Source: Candidatus Campbelliibacteriota bacterium
GTDB lineage: Bacteria; Patescibacteriota; Minisyncoccia; Phycocordibacterales; CSBR16-193
DNA length: 34,150 bases
Direction of reading: 5' to 3'
Assembly: GCA_007117035.1 (NCBI GenBank)
Contig: SKHG01000071.1
Coordinates: 1 to 34,150 of the forward strand
Shown here: positions 23,609 to 30,907 of the stretch, piece after piece
Numbering within the stretch: position 1 is the stretch's first letter
Layout: each line of letters begins with the position of its first letter
Made by a program: the position numbers and the translations under genes
Notes under the pieces: generated by a model
The model's database searches: none
Told to the model about the DNA's origin: nothing
What the model saw: the letters and a program-made list of their open reading frames with translations, nothing else

Positions 23609-24412
23609 TTAAATAAAGGCTCCTAATATAACCAGAATAGCGAATCCTAATGTAAAGTAGGCAAAGTTTATTTTTTTCGCAACCTTTAGTAGAAGGTGAA
23701 TCGTTAAAAGACCTGCTAAGAATGAAGCTACTAAAGCGATTATTATTTCTGATGTTATACCTTCTTGAAACATACCCATATTTAAAACAATGTTACCAGC
23801 TAACACTATTGGTAGGCTCATAAGGAAACTTAACTTTAGTGCGAGCACGTCGTTAAAATTTCGTAAGAGTAGGGTAGATACAGTAAGACCAGATCTCGAT
23901 AGTCCGGGGATAACTGCAAATCCTTGAACCACTCCTAAAAGTATACTGTCTTTGAGTCTAATCTCAGTAGATCCTTTGGGTTGTTTAGTCCTAGCAGGGC
24001 GCATCTGAAGAAAGGCCGTGATTAAGAGCATGAGCCCAATTAAAATATTTATATAGACACTACCAGCAACTAAAACTTCTTCAAATCCTTTGAGGATTGT
24101 AAGAAGGCTAAAACCCAGTGCGCCACTGATTGGTGTAGATATAATAAGAAACCATAAAATTTTTCTGTTTTCTGGGTCTTTTTCTCGTGGCTGGAATATG
24201 TTTTTAATGAGCTTCAAAACCTCTTTTTTGAAGTAAATAAGAGCTGCAAAAAAAGTACCCAAATGCAGGAAGAGTGAAAGCTGAATTAAGTCGTTCAGTG
24301 ATTGCTCATCCGGAAAGAAAATATTTTTTACAGCAATTGTTGCTCCCTCAGAGCTAAGTGGTAGCCATTCAATAATTCCCTGAACTATACCGAGTATAAA
24401 TACTTCTATCAT
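23609..24412 (-). CDS. uppP: UppP/BacA-family undecaprenyl-diphosphatase-like protein
   Basis: A 267-residue membrane protein with about eight hydrophobic segments. Undecaprenyl-diphosphatase regenerates the lipid carrier for wall synthesis. Family marks are GIVQGIIEWLPLSSEGA (5-24) and IPGLSRSGLTVSTLLL, with the catalytic Arg in the latter. The first motif usually reads SSSGH or SSTGH; here the His is Ala24 and the third Ser position is Glu. The SSEG form is seen in archaeal-type homologues. The loss of the His, reported as important in the E. coli enzyme, makes the activity uncertain, but the fold assignment is sound. Confidence 0.85.
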   Translation of the reverse strand: MIEVFILGIVQGIIEWLPLSSEGATIAVKNIFFPDEQSLNDLIQLSLFLHLGTFFAALIYFKKEVLKLIKNIFQPREKDPENRKILWFLIISTPISGALGFSLLTILKGFEEVLVAGSVYINILIGLMLLITAFLQMRPARTKQPKGSTEIRLKDSILLGVVQGFAVIPGLSRSGLTVSTLLLRNFNDVLALKLSFLMSLPIVLAGNIVLNMGMFQEGITSEIIIALVASFLAGLLTIHLLLKVAKKINFAYFTLGFAILVILGAFI

Positions 24413-24514
24413 TTCATAAGTATATCAAATCACAAAAGAACTAACAAAAATACTTATTAAAATTTTGCCTTGAATTAAGTTTATTAATCAAATTAATACT
24501 AAAAGATCAAAATA

Positions 24515-24586
24515 ATGAATAAAAAAAAGTCCATCGATATTATCTCAGGACTTTTGGTTTTAATTGTTGTTTATACTATACAATGA
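24515..24586 (+). CDS. Possible 23-residue membrane peptide
   Basis: ATG at 24515 opens MNKKKSIDIISGLLVLIVVY and stops at TGA 24584-24586. It has a lysine-rich start and a single hydrophobic stretch. It could be a small membrane peptide or the remnant of the start of a larger membrane gene. No ribosome binding site is apparent. It is the only coding-like sequence in the gap 24413-24641. Confidence 0.25.
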   Translation: MNKKKSIDIISGLLVLIVVYTIQ

Positions 24587-24641
24587 AATAATATTTGTGT
24601 TTAGTTTATTAATTATTATTAGAGTATTGAACAACTAGTCT

Positions 24642-24827
24642 TTATGCTGGAACAACGCCACGACCGTTGCATGTACAACACCGAACCTTACCTCTAGTCG
24701 CTCCTTTGGCGCAACAAGTAAATTCAGTATAGTTCCATCCGTCACCCTTGCAATGTGCGCATTTGATTAAATTATCGCCTTCACGCTCACTCTCGTGTTC
24801 AAATCTATCATAATCTCTGGAACTCAT
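24642..24827 (-). CDS. Mini zinc-finger protein, DnaJ central-domain-like
   Basis: A 61-residue protein with a charged, acidic N-terminus and three cysteine clusters: CAHCKGDGW (23-31), CC around 38-39, and CCTCNGRGV (50-58). CxxCxGxG is the zinc-binding repeat of the DnaJ cysteine-rich domain; here about two repeats form one predicted zinc site. It lacks J and C-terminal domains. The start is supported by the purine-rich CAAGGGGG (complement of 24833-24840), five bases before the ATG. A perfect 8-bp inverted repeat lies upstream at 24862-24882. Function unknown. Confidence 0.72.
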   Translation of the reverse strand: MSSRDYDRFEHESEREGDNLIKCAHCKGDGWNYTEFTCCAKGATRGKVRCCTCNGRGVVPA

Positions 24828-24861
24828 AAATACCCCCTTGGTTTATTGTTGTTTTAGAACA

Positions 24862-24882
24862 TTAGTAAATTTATTTTACTAA
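24862..24882. promoter_or_regulatory. Inverted repeat upstream of the mini zinc-finger gene
   Basis: TTAGTAAA (24862-24869) and TTTACTAA (24875-24882) are perfect complements five bases apart. It lies about 35 bases upstream of the start at 24827, where an operator would stand. Its GTAAA/TTTAC half-sites resemble those of the repeats at 32383 and 32706, but the spacing differs. Confidence 0.4.
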
Positions 24883-24940
24883 CTAAAGAAAATCTATATT
24901 TTTTTGTGGTATTTGTCAAGATAATCTTATAATCCAAATT

Positions 24941-25192
24941 TTATTTATCTAAGCCACTAATACCAAAAAGTAATTTAAATTTGTTATGGGTTTTATTTTC
25001 TATCTTAAAACCTTCTTTGAATGAAAATATATATACTTTTTTTATTATCCATATTCTTATATAGTAGTCATCAATTTTTTTGGCTAGTATAAAGCCTTTT
25101 TTTCTGTATTCTTTCTGTGTTTTTTTGTTTTCGAATTCTGTTGATAGAAAAGTTTCATTTCCAAAGCCTATTTCTGCAAATATTTCTGTCAT
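24941..25192 (-). CDS. DUF3977-like small protein
   Basis: An 83-residue protein. From memory it matches the layout of DUF3977: a start with EIGFGNETFLSTEFE, a middle KKGFILAKKIDDYYIRIWI and an end KEGFKIENKTHNKFKLLFGISG. The family function is unknown. It is probably soluble and beta-rich. An extended -10 promoter, TGGTATAAT on the minus strand (complement of 25216-25224), lies 23 bases upstream of the ATG. The family call is tentative. Confidence 0.65.
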   Translation of the reverse strand: MTEIFAEIGFGNETFLSTEFENKKTQKEYRKKGFILAKKIDDYYIRIWIIKKVYIFSFKEGFKIENKTHNKFKLLFGISGLDK

Positions 25193-25215
25193 TTTTAAGT
25201 TATCTTGGGTTATTT

Positions 25216-25224
25216 ATTATACCA
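25216..25224 (-). promoter_or_regulatory. Extended -10 promoter of the DUF3977-like gene
   Basis: The minus strand reads TGGTATAAT, the same nonamer as at 14519-14527 before the pilus operon. It gives a leader of about 17 bases before the ATG at 25192. Confidence 0.5.
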
Positions 25225-25263
25225 AAAGTGATAACAAAAACTCTTAGTTAAAAATATTAGAAA

Positions 25264-25797
25264 CTACTTTAGTAATTTAGATAGAGAGTTTATAAACGGA
25301 GCGTAACCATCATCTGTTAAATGAACACCATCTTCCTTATGAAATTTATCGAAATTAGGTTCATTTCTATAATTCCCAAATGAATCGATAAACAAAACCT
25401 CACCAAGAAATACTTTTTGAAGTTCGGTGTAATAATCTTTAATTTTATCATTAAATTTAATTGTTCCTTCTGCATCATTTCTATCGTCAACAGGAGGATT
25501 AAGCCAGATAATAATATCTGAGTTATTCAATGATTGAATAATCTCTACCATGTTATCTATGTATTCCTTGATATCTAGATTGTCCTTAAAGATATCGTTG
25601 GTACCCAGAGATATGACTGTGTAGTCGTGTTTTATTTCTGACAATAAATCAACTCTCTCTAAGGCATCTTTTGTTGTCATTCCTCCTGTTGCGCAGTTTA
25701 GAATAACAACATTACCAGATTTTTTTTCTATTTCCTTAATTAGTCGAATGTTCATTTTCCCAAGTAGACTGTCTCCAAATAGTATTACTTTTTTCAT
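25264..25797 (-). CDS. SGNH/GDSL hydrolase
   Basis: A 177-residue cytoplasmic (no signal peptide) SGNH-fold esterase or lipase. Block I is LFGDSLLGK with the nucleophile Ser at 10, block II the Gly in NCATGGMT, block III GTNDIF with Asn, and block V DGVHLTDDGY with Asp and His of the catalytic triad. This set is complete, so the enzyme should be active. The substrate is not evident. Short length and lack of a signal peptide suggest an intracellular ester substrate. The extended -10 at 25804-25812 places the mRNA start at the ATG. Confidence 0.9.
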   Translation of the reverse strand: MKKVILFGDSLLGKMNIRLIKEIEKKSGNVVILNCATGGMTTKDALERVDLLSEIKHDYTVISLGTNDIFKDNLDIKEYIDNMVEIIQSLNNSDIIIWLNPPVDDRNDAEGTIKFNDKIKDYYTELQKVFLGEVLFIDSFGNYRNEPNFDKFHKEDGVHLTDDGYAPFINSLSKLLK

Positions 25798-25803
25798 ATA
25801 AAA

Positions 25804-25812
25804 ATTATATCA
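25804..25812 (-). promoter_or_regulatory. Extended -10 promoter of the SGNH gene
   Basis: The minus strand reads TGATATAAT, ending six bases before the ATG at 25797, so the mRNA is probably leaderless. Confidence 0.55.
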
Positions 25813-25861
25813 AGGTTCGTTTGTTAAAGGAATGGTTCGGAACGTATTCAACGATACTTAA

Positions 25862-25942
25862 TTACAGAGGTCTGTACTGTGGTTGAGACTTACGGCCTTC
25901 ACAGCCAGCAAAGTATGTTGTGTCAGAAGTTGGAAAGACAAA
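25862..25942 (-). pseudogene. Possible C-terminal gene remnant
   Basis: Between two in-frame stops the minus strand encodes FVFPTSDTTYFAGCEGRK followed by SQPQYRPL. It has no start codon, yet it reads as protein-like and is less AT-rich than the flanks, so it may be the decayed end of a lost gene. I recognise no family. The rest of 25813-26001 shows nothing. Confidence 0.22.
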
Positions 25943-26001
25943 TTAAAGAGACTTAATTTAGTAGGAATAATATAACTAACAATAATTCATTACTCTTAAT
26001 C

Positions 26002-27315
26002 TTATTCAGTATCTGTGGAATTATTATCCAAAACTTCTTTCCTGTGTCTTGGATGTAGAATAGTAAAATAGACAATAATAGCTGAGATCACAACAACAAC
26101 TATTAAAATAAGATTTAGTAAAAATCCATACCGTTCAGTAAAAGGAGGATCTTTTTCGACTGGTGTCTTGTAATAAGGATTTATCTCAGATTCAGCCAGC
26201 TCTGCTTTTAGGATATCCGACAGATCAAGATAGTGGAAGAATCGTGTAATGTCATAACGAGTTTCTTTAGCTTTACTGTTACCATAAAGTAATTGATATT
26301 CATCTCCTGAGTTGGCTTGAAATATAATTGCACGGGCTACGCTTTTAAGAACCACATTGTTTTCTATTGTTAGCGGGGGATTATCATAATTAAAAATAAC
26401 TAGTCTAAGATACTGATCGCTAAACTCATGAAAGGATAAATTTAAACGTTCACCTGAAAAAGCTGGAGTGTCTATACGAAAAATTGAATCACGAGACACT
26501 GTACGCCACCGGACTCCATCTGAACTTCTTTGCATCACTACATCTCTGTGAAAAACAGCGTCTTGTATTTTAAGTTCAATATTCTGAATCGGTATACTAT
26601 TTCGTTGCATATCAATCACAACCTCTGTGGTCCGTTCTTTTTCATTGTTTGTGATGGTTGTGTTGCGGTATATTTCTGTTTCTACAGCCTCTCTAACACT
26701 GTGTTGCTCTAGTGAAACAGACCGAACATTTAATAGGTCACCTTCACCAGAATCTACTACTATTCGAAGATACTTCGCTGAACTTTCAGGATATCTAATA
26801 TGGTTACCTTCTATGTGAACCCCAGCTCTTTTGTCTAGAAAGGAAAAAACGTAGCCCTCGTTTGTCAGTAATCTCCATCTTTCATCTGTTAATGGGTGCC
26901 GTACATCAGAAGCGTAAACAGAAACATTACGACGAAACTCGGCAGATTCAAATATAATATTTAATGAATTATGTAGTTCATCATCTTTCTCGACTTCAAT
27001 TATAAACATTACTGACCCATCTGCGTTAGTTGAAAGATCTGAGATTGAAGGGGACTGGACAGTCCGATTTCTTTCTTCATCTTCAACTAGAAGCTGATAT
27101 GGAATTTCCTTACCTAAATCATTCACAACTCTCAAATCCCTAAAATTAAATCTACCTATACTAGAATCAGCTGGTAATGGTACATAAACATATTCCGCGT
27201 TAGCAATTTCCGGAATATTAATATCACGTTTTGTTTCCCATGATGAATAATCTCCAGTAGCATAAACAGTAAGGGCTGGTATAAACAAGATAGCAAAAAA
27301 GATAATGTATCGCAT
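26002..27315 (-). CDS. DUF3999-family envelope protein
   Basis: A 437-residue protein with an N-terminal signal peptide (residues 1-19, ending near VYA), a long beta-rich extracytoplasmic region, and one C-terminal membrane helix (about 398-420) with a short charged tail. It resembles DUF3999: the start of the mature part DYSSWETKRDI, then VPLPADSSIGRFNFRDLRVV and two later jelly-roll-like segments. DUF3999 genes commonly stand beside DUF2339 genes, as here, where it starts three bases after the DUF2339 stop. The two products probably work together in the membrane. No function is established. Confidence 0.82.
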   Translation of the reverse strand: MRYIIFFAILFIPALTVYATGDYSSWETKRDINIPEIANAEYVYVPLPADSSIGRFNFRDLRVVNDLGKEIPYQLLVEDEERNRTVQSPSISDLSTNADGSVMFIIEVEKDDELHNSLNIIFESAEFRRNVSVYASDVRHPLTDERWRLLTNEGYVFSFLDKRAGVHIEGNHIRYPESSAKYLRIVVDSGEGDLLNVRSVSLEQHSVREAVETEIYRNTTITNNEKERTTEVVIDMQRNSIPIQNIELKIQDAVFHRDVVMQRSSDGVRWRTVSRDSIFRIDTPAFSGERLNLSFHEFSDQYLRLVIFNYDNPPLTIENNVVLKSVARAIIFQANSGDEYQLLYGNSKAKETRYDITRFFHYLDLSDILKAELAESEINPYYKTPVEKDPPFTERYGFLLNLILIVVVVISAIIVYFTILHPRHRKEVLDNNSTDTE

Positions 27316-27318
27316 AAA

Positions 27319-29721
27319 TTAAAATATATTTTTCTTAATATAACTTTTATATTTTGCATATAAAAATGATATAAGCAAAGCTAAGCCACCAAAAACAATA
27401 GATGTTATTATTCGATAAATCCCTTCACCTAGTTGCCAAATATCAATAAACACCTTAAACGCTGTAATAAGTAAAAATAATGAACCGAGCATTCGAGAAA
27501 TCTTGATATTCCAAATAAATCCAACAATAATTAATATCAATGAATATAATGCCCACAAAACAGATACAACCATACCTCTTTGGTTTTTCAACTCATTAGT
27601 ACTTTCTCGAGTACTATTTTGGATTTCGTATACTCTATCTCTTAATTCAAGTTCTTGGTACTCAGCAATAAGTGGGGCAGCATCTTTTTGTACAGCAACA
27701 ACCTTTTGGTCGTACAAGCGAACTGTCTCATATGTGAGAGTTCCAACAGCTAGTATGTTTGCAAACACTGCCATAAAAGTCACAACTCCAACAGTAACAG
27801 ACAAGACTTTCCACACCTCAGTTTTTCGATACAGGAATAAAGCAGACCAAGCAAATACAGTAGCTAGTATAACTAGTAGGAAAAACTGGCTGTTTAAAAT
27901 TGGTGTGAATGAATCAATTGAATAATGTTGTGCGTCGATAAATATAATTCTCAGTGTTGCTAAAATTAAGGTCAGACTAAAAAAAGTGAAAATTCCTCTA
28001 CTCTGTGCCTTAACTGAAATATAGAGAACAACAGTTGCTAGAATAGTCCATGACAATGAAATCCATGCACCAGAGAGTTGAAGTGGGATTGCAACACCTA
28101 GTGTTACTAAACCTAATCCCAAAGATGTCAAAAACAATACAGAATTATTTTGGCCCAAACTATTAACAATAATTGTTAAAGCAAAGTAGAAACAAGAAAT
28201 GAAAAATACAAAGTAGCCACCAAACATGCTTAACTCAAAAGAGTTTAGAAGAAGTAATCCTCCACCAACAAAGAGTCCAGCTGTCAAAAAAGAAAGTATT
28301 ACGTCTGCAGTTTCCATCGATCTTTTTTTAATAATAGATGGAGCAAAGGAAGCTAGGGTAAAAATTAAAAAGTAAGCACCTAGAAACGCAAACTGAACAT
28401 AGAGCATAATCGAACCACCTTCACCGTTAATAAGGATAAATGATAGCAGAGATACACCAGCAAGAGCTATGTAATCCAACCTTCGCCATAAATTTTTGTA
28501 TGATATTATTATTGCTCCAATTGAAACAGCTAAGATATAAGTATAGGTTGATATTAAAGGAAATTCTAAATTTGAATTAATAAGCAAAAGAACAGGAACA
28601 AGAACTGCACCCGAGAAAGTAATAAACATCAAATCACTCGAGGTGTTTTTTAAGCCGGACACGGCTCCTGATAGTGTAACCGCACCAAGAAAGATTAACA
28701 GCACTAGTGGTGATACATTTATCCCATTAATTAGAACTAAAAATACTATTGCAAAGCCACCAAAAACTCCGATCATTGGTAGTGATTTGCTTTTTAAGTA
28801 TTGACCAACAATGATCCCAAAAAGGGTAATAATTAAAAGATATACAAGAAACACCTGAGATGAAATTTCAGAGACTATCAAAAGTGGTATTAAAAATCCA
28901 CCTAAGCTGGAAATAATTGCAAGGATTTCAGCAGAATTAAAATAACTTGTAACCATTCCCAGAGCTGTAATTATTAAAATATAAGTAAGTAGTAGAATAA
29001 ATGACGAATCAATAACTCCACCGTCCATAAAAAGTGGAACTACAAAACCACCAATGACACTCAAGTAAGCTAATGATTTAGCATTGTTAAATACACTCAA
29101 CACTGCACCCAAAACAGTTACCGCAAGAATAGAGATCGTTGCTACAACTGGACTTATTAAGGCGTAGAATGAAAAGGATGAATAGATACTAAGAAATAGT
29201 ATTACAATACCAAGTGCAGAAATAATTTGAGCGTAACTATGATAACGACTGAACAAATATTGACTGACTCCAACAGCTGAAACACCAAACAACAAACCAA
29301 GGGCAACTCGGCCAGTCTCACCAATCCAATTATTTTGAAATGCGTATTGAATAAAAAATCCGAATCCAATTACAACAGCAACTAATCCAACAATACCAAT
29401 CCATTTACCCACTCGCTCCTCACCCCACTCATTTTTCTGAGAGTCCTCTTCTTTAATTTCTTTCTTTGGGATTACGTATTCCTCAGTTGATGTTTTGTGG
29501 GGTGTCGCCTCATAAACAGAAGAAGTATTATTAAATAAAGCAGAACGACTATCAAGGGTCTGCTCCTCTTTAGATTGATTTGGTTTACTAAGCGTATCTA
29601 TTTCTGGAACTGTTTCTTTTGAATACCTTTTTTCTAAACTCTCAATCCTCTTGTTGAGTTTATTAATCTTTGATGAAAATACAAAATAAAGTACTAAAAC
29701 AACAATTATAAAAAATATCAT
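27319..29721 (-). CDS. DUF2339-family polytopic membrane protein
   Basis: An 800-residue protein with an N-terminal helix (1-14), a coiled-coil segment (KINKLNKRIESLEKR), a polar linker of about 70 residues, and then more than twenty hydrophobic segments. The GKWIGIVGLVAVVIGFGFFIQYAF start of the membrane part is the hallmark of DUF2339. The family is predicted to be a large envelope protein of unknown function. It is transcribed with the DUF3999 gene. A hydrophilic loop (about 655-705, with RLYDQKVVAVQKDA) interrupts the last membrane segments. Confidence 0.85.
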   Translation of the reverse strand: MIFFIIVVLVLYFVFSSKINKLNKRIESLEKRYSKETVPEIDTLSKPNQSKEEQTLDSRSALFNNTSSVYEATPHKTSTEEYVIPKKEIKEEDSQKNEWGEERVGKWIGIVGLVAVVIGFGFFIQYAFQNNWIGETGRVALGLLFGVSAVGVSQYLFSRYHSYAQIISALGIVILFLSIYSSFSFYALISPVVATISILAVTVLGAVLSVFNNAKSLAYLSVIGGFVVPLFMDGGVIDSSFILLLTYILIITALGMVTSYFNSAEILAIISSLGGFLIPLLIVSEISSQVFLVYLLIITLFGIIVGQYLKSKSLPMIGVFGGFAIVFLVLINGINVSPLVLLIFLGAVTLSGAVSGLKNTSSDLMFITFSGAVLVPVLLLINSNLEFPLISTYTYILAVSIGAIIISYKNLWRRLDYIALAGVSLLSFILINGEGGSIMLYVQFAFLGAYFLIFTLASFAPSIIKKRSMETADVILSFLTAGLFVGGGLLLLNSFELSMFGGYFVFFISCFYFALTIIVNSLGQNNSVLFLTSLGLGLVTLGVAIPLQLSGAWISLSWTILATVVLYISVKAQSRGIFTFFSLTLILATLRIIFIDAQHYSIDSFTPILNSQFFLLVILATVFAWSALFLYRKTEVWKVLSVTVGVVTFMAVFANILAVGTLTYETVRLYDQKVVAVQKDAAPLIAEYQELELRDRVYEIQNSTRESTNELKNQRGMVVSVLWALYSLILIIVGFIWNIKISRMLGSLFLLITAFKVFIDIWQLGEGIYRIITSIVFGGLALLISFLYAKYKSYIKKNIF

Positions 29722-29996
29722 ATGCTAATAAATATATCTCTGATATTAGGTAAAGTAAATAATACTTATCCCCAAATACTTTTATTATGAAACTCAATCT
29801 GTGTCATCTTCTCAACTTTTTTAAAACAAGTTAAAGTATTACAAATAGTTTGCATCCGAATACAAAATAGCTGTTAAATACTTATCAACCTTGGACAATG
29901 TGAGAATTAAAAAAGGGATTTCTTCTCCTTCCGAATTTATGTATTTTGAAACATAGGGATAGTGATAACTCATTAAATATTTTAAATATTTAAGAA
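29722..29996. other. Intergenic region, nothing clear
   Basis: No open frame of interest. It is AT-rich, with GTAAATAATACTTA near 29755 that resembles the repeats at 32383 and 32706. The terminator at its right end belongs to the secreted-protein gene. Confidence 0.4.
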
Positions 29997-30032
29997 AAGT
30001 CAAAGGCGTACCTGTTGGTACGCCTTTGACTT
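29997..30032 (-). terminator. Strong rho-independent terminator
   Basis: AAGTCAAAGGCGTACC (29997-30012) and its exact complement (30017-30032) form a 16-bp stem with the loop TGTT. On the minus strand a U-rich run follows (TTTTCTTAAATA). It terminates the secreted-protein gene that ends at 30057. Confidence 0.88.
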
Positions 30033-30056
30033 GTAATAATGAGAGAAGTTCTCTTT

Positions 30057-30335
30057 TTATTTAGCAAATCTTCCTCCCCTCATTTGCATTTTACTTTCCA
30101 ATTCTTGAGGATCAAGACAATCCCTTTCTATAGCATCCATTAGACGAGCTTTTCTCTCCTCCAGTCTAGCCTCTCTGTGGGCCTCTCTAGAGACGTTTCT
30201 TAGCTTAAGGAAGTCCTCTTTATCTAGATCCATCTCCTTTGCACTTTCCGTCTCAGAAGCATATACAGCTCCTGCTAGTGGAACTGTGATAAGTCCTAAG
30301 ACAAATATTCCGCACAACATCTCTGATGTTTTCAT
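30057..30335 (-). CDS. Small secreted hypothetical protein
   Basis: A 92-residue protein with a clear signal peptide: MKTSEMLCGIFVLGLITVPL then AGAVYASE, with a likely cut after VYA. The mature part is charged and helical (EDFLKLRNVSREAHREARLEERKARL), followed by a Cys and a C-terminal basic MRGGRFAK. It resembles small periplasmic helical proteins of the Spy/CpxP size, but the likeness is weak. The frame is open to 30359, but the start at 30335 begins the signal peptide. Its first 83 bases overlap the sigma fragment in another frame. Confidence 0.7.
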   Translation of the reverse strand: MKTSEMLCGIFVLGLITVPLAGAVYASETESAKEMDLDKEDFLKLRNVSREAHREARLEERKARLMDAIERDCLDPQELESKMQMRGGRFAK

Positions 30336-30462
30336 AGTCAAATAAGAACATTCTTCCATATCTTAATAGCTTGTTTTCATACCTGTCAACCAAAGCACCA
30401 TAAGCTACTGAATTACCCTCCTGAGTAAATTTTGCCAACTCTTCGTCAGTTTTGTCCTTCAT
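30253..30462 (-). pseudogene. Truncated ECF sigma factor (region 2 only)
   Basis: The 69-residue reading from the ATG at 30462 begins MKDKTDEELAKFTQEGNSVA and continues with LVDRYENKLLRYGRMF and ENIRDVVRNICLRTYH. This is a good match to sigma70 region 2 of ECF factors (DEEL, RYE.KLLRYARRFL, AEDVVQ-type core). It ends right after region 2 with SSTSRSCICF, so the region 4 needed for -35 recognition is absent. A full ECF factor has about 160-190 residues. Its 3' part overlaps the secreted protein gene in another frame, as though a deletion joined the two. A TATTAT box stands just upstream of the ATG. Confidence 0.7.
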
Positions 30463-30527
30463 AATATCTTCATAATACACCTTGTAATATTTGATACAAT
30501 TTCAGTTATGATTTATTTCATTTTAAG

Positions 30528-30548
30528 AAATTACCTTATAGGTAATTT
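30528..30548. other. 8-bp inverted repeat in intergenic DNA
   Basis: AAATTACC (30528-30535) and GGTAATTT (30541-30548) are perfect complements five bases apart. It lies about 65 bases upstream of the sigma fragment start and could be an operator. No U-run follows. The rest of 30481-30660 shows nothing. Confidence 0.35.
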
Positions 30549-30672
30549 GCTAGCACGCTATGCATATTGAAAGAAGTTCAGAACTTTAAGTGGCTAAAAT
30601 TAGAAGGGAAGTTGAGGAAACTAGGATTTTAGAAATGTTTAAGACTTCAGTACTTTATAACTAGGTATAAAA

Positions 30673-30700
30673 AAGCCCCTTGATGTTAATCGCGGGGCTT
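30673..30700 (-). terminator. Rho-independent terminator
   Basis: AAGCCCC (30673-30679) and GGGGCTT (30694-30700) form a 7-bp GC-rich stem with a 14-base loop. On the minus strand a run of U residues follows. It probably ends the transcript that begins with the nitronate monooxygenase-like gene. Confidence 0.8.
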
Positions 30701-30742
30701 GCGCCAGTTTAGTTTACAAAACTGAGCAGAAATCATTAATGT

Positions 30743-30901
30743 TTATTTAATCTTCGTATCACTGCGGTTTGCACCTCTTGGGCTAGCTAGTTTCATCGAA
30801 GTCAGGTAATTCCAGCCCTCAAGTCGTTTTACAACAAAATAATACTTTGTGTCATCAAGAAAAATTACTTCCTTAATAGTTTTGTGCCATTTCTTGATCA
30901 G
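30743..30901 (-). pseudogene. Start-less coding remnant after the monooxygenase
   Basis: On the minus strand, in the same frame as the upstream gene and after its TAA and a second TAA, an open run of 52 codons reads KKWHKTIKEVIFLDDTKYYF then VVKRLEGWNYLTSM and ends SDTKIK. It has no ATG, GTG or TTG near its beginning. The composition looks like protein. It may be the end of a gene lost by deletion, kept before the shared terminator at 30673-30700. Confidence 0.35.
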
Positions 30902-30907
30902 TTAATA

